Part shown: positions 34,036-42,040 of the stretch, piece by piece
Layout of the letters: each line of letters opens with the position of its first letter
How positions within the stretch are numbered: the first letter of the stretch is position 1
NCBI RefSeq assembly: GCF_013623905.1
Contig: NZ_JABKDD010000004.1
Location: 186,001-250,000 of the forward strand
DNA from: Brevibacterium sediminis
Lineage (GTDB): Bacteria; Actinomycetota; Actinomycetes; Actinomycetales; Brevibacteriaceae
Direction of reading: 5' to 3'
Length of the DNA: 64,000 nt
Made by a program: the position numbers and the translations under genes
The notes under the pieces: generated by a model
Told to the model about the DNA's origin: nothing
The model's input: only the letters and a program-made list of their open reading frames with translations
Database searches by the model: none

Positions 34036-34785
34036 TCAGACCGCGCCGACCGACACCGCCGTATACAGCACCCGCGCGGTGGCGAGCGCGCAGACGATGA
34101 TGACCAGCGCAAACAGCGTCAGCCAGGCACCGGCGGGCAAGGCCGAGCCCAGCGCGAGGATATAGGCATCGGACTGCTGCACATGGCGCCGGCGCGTATG
34201 GACGCGGATGACCTTGACTAGGTCCTTGAGCGACCCGATCGTCAGCGCCGTGCCGAGCGCGGCGACGAAGACCGAGATCCACTCCAGCGGCAGGAAAACG
34301 ACGACGAGCTGCGCCGCGATCGCCGTGATCACGGCAATGACCGCGCCCGCGAAGTTCCGGATGAAGATGAGCGCGACCAACAGGATCAGCGCGCCCACAG
34401 ACAGTGCCAAGGGGGCCCAACCGAAGGCCGCCGAGGTGGCCAGGACGAGTCCGAGCACGCCCGGAGCCGGATATCCCCAGAAACCCGCCCATGTGGCGGA
34501 GAAGCCGACTCGGCCGAAGGAGTTCATCTGCCCCGAATGATCGAAGTTCAGCGAGATCCCCTTGACCACTCGTCCCGTCATGAGCGCGGCGAATGCGTGA
34601 CCGAGTTCGTGGATGAAGGTCACGAACAGTCCGAAGAACCTCCAGATCCCCGGAGTCAGGGTCACGACCAGGGGCACTCCGATGACGAGCACGAGCCCGA
34701 GGACGTCGAGCTCGAGCCCGTCCTGCCGCCCGAAGCCCGAGGTGATGGCATCCCACCACGTCGCCGTTGCCTGCTTGAAGTCCAT
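34036..34785 (-). CDS. M50-type membrane metallopeptidase
   Basis: A 249-residue membrane protein with the zinc motif HELGH (about 60-64) in a membrane segment (FGLFVTFIHELGHAFAALMTGR) and five or six further segments. The third zinc ligand, expected in a later NxxPxPxxDG motif, is not obvious, so it belongs to the short M50B-like DUF branch common in actinobacteria rather than to RseP proper. Followed by an HAD phosphatase gene 150 bp away. Intramembrane proteolysis is inferred from the motif. Confidence 0.8.
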   Translation of the reverse strand: MDFKQATATWWDAITSGFGRQDGLELDVLGLVLVIGVPLVVTLTPGIWRFFGLFVTFIHELGHAFAALMTGRVVKGISLNFDHSGQMNSFGRVGFSATWAGFWGYPAPGVLGLVLATSAAFGWAPLALSVGALILLVALIFIRNFAGAVIAVITAIAAQLVVVFLPLEWISVFVAALGTALTIGSLKDLVKVIRVHTRRRHVQQSDAYILALGSALPAGAWLTLFALVIIVCALATARVLYTAVSVGAV

Positions 34786-34826
34786 AGCGGCCCAGTGTAC
34801 GAACCGCTCCTGAGCGGGACCCTCAG

Positions 34827-34851
34827 GACCTCCTCAGCGATTCGGGAGGTC
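34827..34851. terminator. Weak hairpin after the Gfo/Idh/MocA gene
   Basis: GACCTCC (34827-34833) and GGAGGTC (34845-34851) pair around an 11-base loop, 56 bp after the stop of the minus-strand oxidoreductase gene. Short stem, no T-run. Confidence 0.3.
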
Positions 34852-34906
34852 GGGACTCCTATGACTCAGGCGGTCAGAGTGCCTATGGTTCGGCAGATCG
34901 CGGTGC

Positions 34907-36013
34907 CTAGACGGCCAGCGGCTCTACATCGACCCAAGAACGTTCGTGTACCGACCGCAGCACGGCCTCAGTCACGAGCACGGCTCGCACCCCGTCTCGC
35001 AGAGTCGGCAGCCCCTCCGGTCGCTCGCCGGCGAAGTAGGCATAGGAGTCGGCGACGAAGCCGTTGAACGCATCCTGGTATCCCTGCGGATGGCCGGCCG
35101 GGACCATACACAGGCGCGCGGCATCGGCGGACAGGAAGTCGGGATCGCGGACGAGGAGGCGGCTGTCGGCGCGCTGACCGAACCACAGCTGCTCGGGCCG
35201 CTCCTGCTCGAAGCGCATGCTCGCCTCGGTGCCGGCGATCTCCACTGTCAGCCCGTTCTTGCGTCCGGGAGCCAGCTGAGACACCAGCAGCGAACCGATG
35301 GCGCCGCCGGAGAACTCGACGGTCACGGCCACAGTGTCCTCCGTGGTCACCGCGGCACCTCCTCGGCGTGGATGAACGGTTCTCGTGGTCGCCACCAGGG
35401 ACGATATCCGATCATCGACGATGAACTCGATGAGGTCGACGAGGTGGGAGCCGATATCGGCGAAGGCCCGCGACGGGCCGCCGCGTTCGGAATCGACACG
35501 CCAGTTCTCGTCGCCCGAGCCGAGCAGCCAGTCCTGGAGGTATCCGGCGTCAACGGTCAGCAGCGTCCCGGCCTGACCCTCGCGGAATCGGGCGCGGGCC
35601 TCACGCACCATCGGGTGGTAGCGGTAGACGAATGGAACGGTCCCAAGCAGACCAGCTTCGTCGGCGCGGGCCAACACGGCACGCGCGGCCGTCGAATCAG
35701 TGGCCAAGGGCTTCTCGCAGATGATGTTCGATCCCGCGTCCAGCGCCTGCAGGGACTGCGCGGCGTGGACCTCATTGGGAGCGCAGATGTGGATCGCGTC
35801 GAGGGTGCGGCCGAGCAGTGCGTCGGACGCAGTCGAATTCTCGAAGCCGAGCTCGGCCGCCGCTTGTGCCGATCTCTCCGGCCGCGACGATGCGACCGAG
35901 TCGAGCACGGCTCCGGCCGACCGTGCGGCTCGACTGTGGACGCGGCCCATGAACCCGCCGCCGAGCATTCCGATGCGGAGACCCCGTCCCCGCGCATTGT
36001 CATCTGAGGGCAT
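34907..36013 (-). CDS. Gfo/Idh/MocA-family NAD(P)-dependent oxidoreductase
   Basis: A 368-residue oxidoreductase with a Rossmann start (GMLGGGFMGRVHSRA, about 15-29), the conserved CEKPLAT (about 98-104) and a C-terminal alpha/beta domain (DIGSHLVDLIEF, HPQGYQDAF). The family oxidises sugars, inositols or related polyols. It stands alone on the minus strand, divergent from phzF across about 200 bp. The substrate cannot be assigned. Confidence 0.87.
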   Translation of the reverse strand: MPSDDNARGRGLRIGMLGGGFMGRVHSRAARSAGAVLDSVASSRPERSAQAAAELGFENSTASDALLGRTLDAIHICAPNEVHAAQSLQALDAGSNIICEKPLATDSTAARAVLARADEAGLLGTVPFVYRYHPMVREARARFREGQAGTLLTVDAGYLQDWLLGSGDENWRVDSERGGPSRAFADIGSHLVDLIEFIVDDRISSLVATTRTVHPRRGGAAVTTEDTVAVTVEFSGGAIGSLLVSQLAPGRKNGLTVEIAGTEASMRFEQERPEQLWFGQRADSRLLVRDPDFLSADAARLCMVPAGHPQGYQDAFNGFVADSYAYFAGERPEGLPTLRDGVRAVLVTEAVLRSVHERSWVDVEPLAV

Positions 36014-36035
36014 GCCTCATTATGCAATCACCGGT

Positions 36036-36075
36036 CGCACCGAGTCGACCGCATCCATCCGCACCGAGTCGACCG
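36036..36075. repeat. Short tandem duplication upstream of phzF
   Basis: CGCACCGAGTCGACCG occurs at 36036-36051 and 36060-36075, a 24-bp period with 1.7 copies. It lies between divergent genes and could double a regulatory site. Confidence 0.6.
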
Positions 36076-36215
36076 AACCGCCGCCCTCCGCGGCTGACAC
36101 CCCCGCGCCACCGGGGGCCAATCCACCGGCGCTCCGGCCTGGGCCTTTACACTGTGAGAAGCGCCCGCGCAATCCCCCGCTCGCAGCGTGGTCCGCAACT
36201 CGCGAAGGAGTGTCA

Positions 36216-37130
36216 TTGTCACAGCACCGTCGTTTCGCCCAGGTCGATGTCTTCTCTGCCGTGCCCTTCCACGGCAACCCCGTGGCGGTCATCGTCGACG
36301 CCGATGGCCTCGATGAGGAGCAGATGGCCCGCATCGCGAACTGGACGAACCTGTCCGAGACCACCTTCATCCTCCCGCCCGCCGACCCAACAGCCGACTA
36401 TCGTCTGCGCATCTTCACCCCGCATCGAGAACTGCCCTTCGCCGGCCACCCCACGCTCGGTTCGGCCGCGGCCTGGCTCGACGCCGGCGGCGCCCCGAAG
36501 CACACTGACCGCATCGTCCAGGAGTGCGGTGCCGGCCTCGTCGACATCCGCAGATCCCCTCGCCGAGGCGACCCGACCGACCGAATCAACTCGACCGACC
36601 CGACCGACAGCACCGACCCAAGCGGCGATTTCTCCGAGACCCTCGCCTTCGCCGCCCCCGATCGACTGCGCTCGGGACCGCTCGACGATGCCTACGTCGA
36701 CCAGATCGCGGTCGCCCTCGGCGTCGATCGTGCCGAGATCCTCGGCCACCAGTGGGCCGACAACGGCCCCGGCTGGGCGGCCGTGCGACTGTCCAGCGCC
36801 GAACAGGTACTCGCGCTCACCCCCGACTTCTCGGCAATCCCCGATGCGAAGCTCGGCGTCCTGGGCGCCCACCCGGAAGGATCAGACCACGAATACGAGA
36901 TCCGGGCCTTCGTGCCCGGAGTCGGCGTCGCCGAGGATCCGGTGACCGGCAGCCTCAACGCCTCCGTCGCCCAATGGCTCGTCGGCGAGAACCTGGCTCC
37001 GAACAGCTACACCGCGACCCAGGGAACCGCCCTCGGCCGCTCCGGAGTCATCTCCATCACCGCCGAGGACGACGAGATCTGGGTCGGCGGAGACACGTCC
37101 ATCTGCATCCGCGGGACGGTGCACACATGA
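36216..37130 (+). CDS. PhzF-family isomerase/epimerase-like protein
   Basis: A 304-residue PhzF-fold protein: QVDVFSAVPFHGNPVAVIVDAD at the start, catalytic Glu in NLSETTFI (about 44-51), HPTLGSAAAW and the C-terminal GVAEDPVTGSLNAS. PhzF relatives isomerise phenazine precursors; most members have unknown substrates. The start is TTG at 36216, six bases after AAGGAG; a GTG at 36210 overlaps that site. A short Asp/Pro/Thr-rich insertion (about 115-130, DPTDRINSTDPTDSTDP) splits the fold in a loop and looks like an expanded repeat. The next gene overlaps its stop. Confidence 0.86.
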   Translation: MSQHRRFAQVDVFSAVPFHGNPVAVIVDADGLDEEQMARIANWTNLSETTFILPPADPTADYRLRIFTPHRELPFAGHPTLGSAAAWLDAGGAPKHTDRIVQECGAGLVDIRRSPRRGDPTDRINSTDPTDSTDPSGDFSETLAFAAPDRLRSGPLDDAYVDQIAVALGVDRAEILGHQWADNGPGWAAVRLSSAEQVLALTPDFSAIPDAKLGVLGAHPEGSDHEYEIRAFVPGVGVAEDPVTGSLNASVAQWLVGENLAPNSYTATQGTALGRSGVISITAEDDEIWVGGDTSICIRGTVHT

Positions 37131-38098
37131 ATCGACATCTCACCGAAGTGAACAAACCGAAGAAACGACTGCGCATCTTCCACGGCCGCATGTACTTCGC
37201 CCTCCAGGCCCTCGCCGGAGCGGCTTGGTGGCTGGGCACCGCGATGATTCCCGGGGTGGCGGACGCGACTCTCGGCGGCATCGATCCGCTGCTCATCGCG
37301 ATCGTCGACATTCCGCTGTTCGTCATCGGTTCGGCCCTGGCTGCACTCAACTTCCGCTGGGCGGTGTGGATCGCCACCGGGTGGACCGTGCTCGTGGCGC
37401 TGGGCATGGTCATCTACGCAACCGCCACCACCGAGGCGGGACTCGGCGCCGTCCTCATGATCCTCGCCGCACTCGGCAGCCTCCTTGCCGGTGTGCTCAT
37501 GATCGTCGGCCGCATCCCGTCCGAGAAGCTCCTGGTCGGACCCTTCGCGTTCCACAGTTCGCATACCCGCATCCGGTCCCGCCTGCTGGTGCGGACCACC
37601 ATCCAGATCGTCGTGTTCTGGGGCGTGTTCCTCATCATCATCCCGGTCATCATCAATGCCTTCGAAGACCGCTGGAACCTCGCCTACAAGTTCCCGATCC
37701 TCCTGGTCGTCGTCGGCTTCGCCCTGCTCGCCGTCTCCAGCGTCATCGGCGTCTGGTCGGCCCGCGCGATCGCGAACTTCGGCTCCGGCACCCCGCTGCC
37801 CTCGCAGATGGCCCACCACCTCGTCGCCCGCGGCCCCTACGCCTTCGTCCGCAATCCGATGGCCATCGCCGGCGTCGTCCAGGGCATGGCGATGGGTCTG
37901 CTCATCGGTTCGTGGCTCGTCGTTGTGTACGCGCTCATCGGCTCACTTCTGTGGAACTGGCTCATCCGCCCCCACGAGGAGACCGACCTCCTGGAGCGCT
38001 TCGGCGACGAATACCGCGACTACGCCAAGCGCGTGCGCTGCTGGTGGCCGACCTTCTCGACCGCCGAAACCGCTCCCGACCTTGTCGACGAGGACTGA
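37127..38098 (+). CDS. Integral membrane methyltransferase, ICMT/PEMT-like
   Basis: It encodes 323 residues from the ATG at 37127, which overlaps the phzF stop (ATGA). Six or seven membrane segments occupy about 20-280. The C-terminal region, HHLVARGPYAFVRNPMAIAG, and then RPHEETDLLERFGDEYRDYAKRV, is the cofactor-binding core shared by isoprenylcysteine carboxyl methyltransferases and PEMT. No prenylated-protein pathway is expected here, so a lipid or small-molecule methyl acceptor is likely. The coupling to phzF is unexplained. Confidence 0.83.
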   Translation: MNRHLTEVNKPKKRLRIFHGRMYFALQALAGAAWWLGTAMIPGVADATLGGIDPLLIAIVDIPLFVIGSALAALNFRWAVWIATGWTVLVALGMVIYATATTEAGLGAVLMILAALGSLLAGVLMIVGRIPSEKLLVGPFAFHSSHTRIRSRLLVRTTIQIVVFWGVFLIIIPVIINAFEDRWNLAYKFPILLVVVGFALLAVSSVIGVWSARAIANFGSGTPLPSQMAHHLVARGPYAFVRNPMAIAGVVQGMAMGLLIGSWLVVVYALIGSLLWNWLIRPHEETDLLERFGDEYRDYAKRVRCWWPTFSTAETAPDLVDED

Positions 38099-38143
38099 TC
38101 GGCCTACGCTCGGTCAAGACCATCCACTCACCGAGGAGGCCGC

Positions 38144-38575
38144 ATGGTCACGTTCACCCCTGAACTCCTGAAACTCGGCAACAACGTCGGCATCGAAGTT
38201 CCCGAGGACATCGTGCTCGGCTTCGGCGTGGGCAAGCGGGTCCCGGTCATCGTCACGATCGAAGGCTATTCCTATCCCTCGACGACCGCGGTGATGGGTG
38301 GGAAGTACCTGCTCCCGCTCGCCAAGGAGCACCGGGAGAAGATCGGCGTCGCCGGCGGTGAGACCCACGAGGTGACGCTGACACACGACACCTCGAACCG
38401 GGAGACCCCGGTTCCCGATTCCCTCGCCGAGGCGCTCGCCGCCGCCGGTGTCCGCGCGGCGTTCGATGCGCTCGCACCGTCGAAGCGCAAGGAGCATGTG
38501 CGGCAGGTGACCTCGGCGAAGGCCGAGGAGACCCGCGATCGCCGGATCAAGAAGATCGTCGACTCGCTCGAGTGA
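38144..38575 (+). CDS. YdeI/OmdA-like protein with DUF1905 domain
   Basis: A 143-residue soluble protein: DUF1905 beta domain at about 10-85 (NVGIEVPEDIVLGFGVGKRVPVIVTI...GKYLLPLAKEHREKIG) and a C-terminal OmdA/YdeI helix segment (FDALAPSKRKEHVRQVTSAKAEETRDRRIKKIV). The second motif is the bacteriocin-protection YdeI/OmpD-associated signature. Function at the molecular level is not known. ATG after GAGGAGGCCGC. Confidence 0.85.
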   Translation: MVTFTPELLKLGNNVGIEVPEDIVLGFGVGKRVPVIVTIEGYSYPSTTAVMGGKYLLPLAKEHREKIGVAGGETHEVTLTHDTSNRETPVPDSLAEALAAAGVRAAFDALAPSKRKEHVRQVTSAKAEETRDRRIKKIVDSLE

Positions 38576-39001
38576 TCACCCTGCGTCGTGCAGGGTCACC
38601 GCATAGCCGTCGGGATCGGCGAAGGCGAAGGTCAGCCCGAAGGGGCTGGGAGCGGGCGCCCGGAGGATCTCCACCCCCGCCTCGGCGAGGGAATCATGCA
38701 GCGCCTGCGCATCATCGCACTTCAGCCACAGTGCCACCCCGTTGCCCGGACGGTCGCCGGAGTCGAGGTCGACGCCGGGCAGCGGCTCGCGCACGGCGAA
38801 GGGGATCGGCGAAGTCGTGAAGACGACCGCTCCGGGAGGGGCAGCCGGGGCACGGGTGAGGCCGAGCCGCGATTCGTAGAACTGTGCGGCCGCTTCCACG
38901 TCTCGGACCTGCAAGGCGATGAAGTCCGGACCGCTCACGGTGCCGGTCTCCTCGGTGCTCGTGGTGCCGGCTTTCACTGTATCGGTCGTCGATGCATTCA
39001 T
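38576..39001 (-). CDS. VOC-family (glyoxalase/bleomycin-resistance fold) protein
   Basis: A 141-residue VOC protein: FIALQVRDVEAAAQFYESRLGLT (about 28-50) and FAFADPDGYAVTLHD at the C-terminus are the two halves of the fold. I choose the ATG at 38999-39001 because AAGGGAACG precedes it; the longer frame lacks a site. It is divergent from a MarR gene across 98 bp that contains two operator-like repeats, so it is probably the MarR target. Possible roles are antibiotic binding or small-molecule detoxification. Confidence 0.85.
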   Translation of the reverse strand: MNASTTDTVKAGTTSTEETGTVSGPDFIALQVRDVEAAAQFYESRLGLTRAPAAPPGAVVFTTSPIPFAVREPLPGVDLDSGDRPGNGVALWLKCDDAQALHDSLAEAGVEILRAPAPSPFGLTFAFADPDGYAVTLHDAG

Positions 39002-39056
39002 GTTCGTTCCCTTCTCTCGGCATCCCTCCCTTTCATGGAGAGCCGCCTTTGTCACA

Positions 39057-39072
39057 TGTCAGTATCCTGACA
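39057..39072. promoter_or_regulatory. MarR operator copy 1
   Basis: TGTCAG-TATC-CTGACA, a perfect 6-4-6 palindrome (extended by one base pair on each side), in the divergent VOC/marR region. Confidence 0.6.
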
Positions 39073-39084
39073 TCGATAAATGTA

Positions 39085-39100
39085 TGTCAGAATACTTACA
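39085..39100. promoter_or_regulatory. MarR operator copy 2
   Basis: TGTCAG-AATA-CTTACA repeats copy 1 with one broken pair, 28 bp downstream, touching the marR start codon. Autorepression is inferred. Confidence 0.55.
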
Positions 39101-39582
39101 TGAGTCAAGGGTCAGAGGATCACAATGCGGGAACCTGCGAAGAGCCGGTGGAACTCGAGTCGCTGCTCGGCTATCAGCTCAAGCATCTGCAGTCGGCGCT
39201 ACGGTCGACAATGGACGAGACGCTGCGGCCGTTGGAGCTGACCACCCCGCAGTACAACTGCCTCGAACAGCTGCGCCGGAGGCCGGGAGCGTCGAATTCC
39301 GAGCTCGCGCGCGGCGCCTTCGTCACCCGGCAGACGATGAATACGCTGGTGCGCGGCCTCCAGGAACGGGGACTGATCACGAGGCCGGCCACGGCCGAAT
39401 CCGGTCGAGTCCTGCCCACACGTCTCACCTCGGCAGGCGTTGAGGTGCTCGATCAGGCCGTCTCCCGCGTCGAGGCGGTCTCCGCTCGCATGGTCTCGCC
39501 GCTCGACGATGAGACTCGGACGATAGTCACCGAGGCGCTCCGCCGGTGCATCGCGGCCCTCGAAGAAGCCGAGGACGGCTGA
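39100..39582 (+). CDS. MarR-family transcriptional regulator
   Basis: A 160-residue winged-helix regulator with LTTPQYNCLEQLRRRPGASNSELARGAFVTRQTMNTLVRGLQERGLI carrying the recognition helix and LPTRLTSAGVEVLDQA the wing and dimer helix. The frame continues upstream, but the ATG at 39100 is where similarity starts; it has only a weak ribosome-binding site and lies against operator copy 2. Divergent VOC gene is the presumed target. Confidence 0.88.
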   Translation: MSQGSEDHNAGTCEEPVELESLLGYQLKHLQSALRSTMDETLRPLELTTPQYNCLEQLRRRPGASNSELARGAFVTRQTMNTLVRGLQERGLITRPATAESGRVLPTRLTSAGVEVLDQAVSRVEAVSARMVSPLDDETRTIVTEALRRCIAALEEAEDG

Positions 39583-39663
39583 GGGCCGGGAGATCGAGCG
39601 GTCACCGATAGGACGACTGGAAGACCGGCGGACAACCAGGGCCCTGGACCGATGTGATCGGAC

Positions 39664-40137
39664 CTACACCGGCGCGAGCTCCTTGTCCGATTCCCTCCTC
39701 CTCGACCGTTTCGGCCATGCGGCCAGGCAGCACAGGCCGAGGATTGCGCCGATGCCGGCGCCGAGAGTGTTCGTGACGAGATCGCTGAGCGTGGCGAAGC
39801 GGGACTGAGTGAGCACGGTGCCTTGGAAGATCTCGATGGCGGCGCTGAAACCCGCGCCGAAGAGGAATCCGAGCCACCAGCGTCGGCGTCCGAAGTGCAG
39901 GGCCGCGAGGAATCCGAAGGGAATGAACATCGCCACATTGCCGAGCTTCTCGACCCGTTCATAGGTCAGCCAGGCGGTCTCCCGGTGAGCGGCGAAGAGG
40001 TCGAGTGCGTGCCCGATGAGAGTGTCCGGACCGGTGCCCATCTGCTGCGGGGTCAGCGTGATGGCGGCGATGAAGAGTGTGTAGAGGACGAGAAGAGCCA
40101 GCGGCGCACCGACTGTGCGCTGATCACGATCGGTCAT
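39664..40137 (-). CDS. VanZ-like membrane protein (copy A)
   Basis: A 157-residue protein with four membrane segments and the VanZ-family core, VEKLGNVAMFIPFGFLAALHFGRRRWW and a conserved acidic pair in AAIEIFQGTVL...SDLVTNTLGAGIGAILG. VanZ confers low-level teicoplanin resistance in enterococci by an unknown mechanism; most homologues are uncharacterised. ATG at 40135-40137 is preceded by a GTG one codon earlier. Next to a similar gene on the same strand. Confidence 0.83.
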   Translation of the reverse strand: MTDRDQRTVGAPLALLVLYTLFIAAITLTPQQMGTGPDTLIGHALDLFAAHRETAWLTYERVEKLGNVAMFIPFGFLAALHFGRRRWWLGFLFGAGFSAAIEIFQGTVLTQSRFATLSDLVTNTLGAGIGAILGLCCLAAWPKRSRRRESDKELAPV

Positions 40138-40217
40138 CACCGCCCAACTTACGACCGAATCCTGGGCACATCCTCAGATGCGGATATGACCCGGCTCTCA
40201 CCGGACCTCACGATCTG

Positions 40218-40685
40218 TCAACGAACCTCATGGTCGACGGGAACGACGTCCGTCCTCGGCGGCCAGATCCTCATGACGATGAGTCCGACCACAGCCCCGA
40301 TGCCGGCACCGAGGCTGTTCGTGACGAGATCGCTGATCGTGGCGAAGCGCGTAGGTGAGAGCAGGGTCGCCTGAGTGCCCTCGATGAGGCACGTGAAGGC
40401 GATGCCCGCGACCCAGCCGACCCACCAGCGGCTGCGGCCGCACTGGAGGGCCACAAGCAGGCCGAAGGGAATGAACATTCCGACGTTCGCGAGCTTCTCG
40501 AGGATGTCAAAGCTGATCCATGCGGTCATCCGGTGGGAGGCGAGGAACTCGAGCAGTCCTGCGATGAACGAGCCGGGGCCTGTGTCCATCTGGTTGGGTG
40601 TGAGCGTGACGAGGCCGATGAAGACCGTGTAGAGGATGAGCAGCGCCAGGGGCACCGTCCGCAGCTGTCGCCTCGTGCCCGTCAT
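40218..40685 (-). CDS. VanZ-like membrane protein (copy B)
   Basis: A 155-residue paralogue of the neighbouring gene, aligned along the whole length: LEKLANVGMFIPFGLLVALQCGRSRWW, LIEGTQATLLSPTRFATISDLVTNSLGAGIGAVVG. ATG at 40683-40685 follows GGGGAGCG; a longer frame has no site. It ends 80 bp before copy A begins. The pair arose by tandem duplication and then diverged. Confidence 0.83.
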   Translation of the reverse strand: MTGTRRQLRTVPLALLILYTVFIGLVTLTPNQMDTGPGSFIAGLLEFLASHRMTAWISFDILEKLANVGMFIPFGLLVALQCGRSRWWVGWVAGIAFTCLIEGTQATLLSPTRFATISDLVTNSLGAGIGAVVGLIVMRIWPPRTDVVPVDHEVR

Positions 40686-40828
40686 CGCTCCCCTGTCCCT
40701 CGACCCGGTCTCATTGTGCCCGCCTGCGGCATGAGGGTCGAGGGATTCCCGCATCGATTGCGGGAATCACCCCGACCATTGCGGTCTCACGCCCGGGATT
40801 CAGACGAGGCGGATCCAGACGAAGTGCG

Positions 40829-41908
40829 TCAGGCGACGGCCTCGACGTCATCGAAGCTCGCGGTGTCGATGACGACGCGGAACTGCACGTCTCCGGCCAC
40901 GACCCGGTCGTAGGCGGCGTCCGCCTCGGTGACGGGGATCGTCTCGATCTTCGCGGCGATGCCGTGTTCGGCGCAGAAGTCGAGCATCTCCTGGGTCTCG
41001 GCGATGCCGCCTATGTTCGATCCGGCGATCGCCTTGGCCCCGCCGATGACGGCACCGAAGGAGAACTCCTGCTTCTCCGGCGGGAGGCCGACGACGGCCA
41101 TGACCCCGCGCGGCCCCAGCAGACGCAGGTAGCGGTTGACGGGGATGTCGGCGCTGATCGTGTTGAGGATGAGGTCGAACTCGCCGGCGTGGTCGGAAAA
41201 GAAGTTCTCGTCGGTGGTGGCGAGCATCCGCTGCGCGCCGAGTTCCAGTGCCGCTGCTTCTTTCTTCAGTGTGCGCGAGAGGACGGTCACCTCGGCGCCC
41301 ATGGCCGCGGCGATCTGCACACCCATGTGGCCGAGTCCGCCGAGTCCGAGCACGGCGACCTGCTTGGGAGCGCCGTTCTTCTTCTCACCGGCGCCCCAGC
41401 GGTTGAGCGGTGCATAGGTGGTGATGCCCGCGCACAGCAGCGGGGCGGCGACGTCGAAGTCGAGCGCATCGGGGATCCGGCAGACGAAGCGTTCGTTGAC
41501 GACGACCTTCTGTGCGTATCCGCCCTGGGTGATCGTGCCGTCGACGTCTTCGACGTTGTACGTTCCGACGTTGCCGTTCAGGCAGTTCTGCTCCTGACCG
41601 GCCCGGCATTCCTCGCACTCGCCGCACGAGTTGACCATGCAGCCCACGCCCACGCGGTCGCCGACCTTCCAATCAGTGACATCGGAACCGACGGCCTCGA
41701 CGACGCCGGCGATCTCGTGGCCGACGGTGAGCGGGAAGTGCGCCTCGCCCCATTCGTTGCGGATGGTGTGGATGTCGCTGTGGCAGATGCCTGCAGCCTT
41801 GATGTCGATGACGACGTCATCGGGTCGGGGATCCCGGCGTTCGATCGTGGCCACGCGGAACGGCTGATCCGCTCCCGTCTTCTGCAGTGCCTTGACGCTG
41901 ATGCTCAT
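40829..41908 (-). CDS. Zinc-dependent alcohol dehydrogenase, YahK/CAD-like
   Basis: A 359-residue medium-chain dehydrogenase. Catalytic zinc ligands: Cys in AGICHSDIH (Cys42), HE in VGHEIAGVVE and a later Cys163 region (LLCAG). Structural zinc cysteines are in CGECEECRAGQEQNC. Cofactor motif GLGGLGHMGVQIA. This matches the NADP-dependent YahK/cinnamyl alcohol dehydrogenase group, which reduces aldehydes broadly. AAGGAGATCAC precedes the ATG. Monocistronic; physiological substrate unknown. Confidence 0.88.
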   Translation of the reverse strand: MSISVKALQKTGADQPFRVATIERRDPRPDDVVIDIKAAGICHSDIHTIRNEWGEAHFPLTVGHEIAGVVEAVGSDVTDWKVGDRVGVGCMVNSCGECEECRAGQEQNCLNGNVGTYNVEDVDGTITQGGYAQKVVVNERFVCRIPDALDFDVAAPLLCAGITTYAPLNRWGAGEKKNGAPKQVAVLGLGGLGHMGVQIAAAMGAEVTVLSRTLKKEAAALELGAQRMLATTDENFFSDHAGEFDLILNTISADIPVNRYLRLLGPRGVMAVVGLPPEKQEFSFGAVIGGAKAIAGSNIGGIAETQEMLDFCAEHGIAAKIETIPVTEADAAYDRVVAGDVQFRVVIDTASFDDVEAVA

Positions 41909-42040
41909 GTGATCTCCTTGGACTTGCGTATCCGTTGCTGGGCCACATCGTCCAGCGCTTGCGGCTCGCAGTCTATTCCATGCACATGGACTTATTCTTC
42001 GTAGATCCGCTCAGTCCTTCATTCGGCCCCATCGAACGGC

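Noticed and set aside
36524-37126. In-frame N-terminal extension of the ICMT-like protein across phzF
   Set aside because: The sequence is the Arg/Pro-rich shadow of phzF; the methyltransferase similarity begins at the ATG at 37127.
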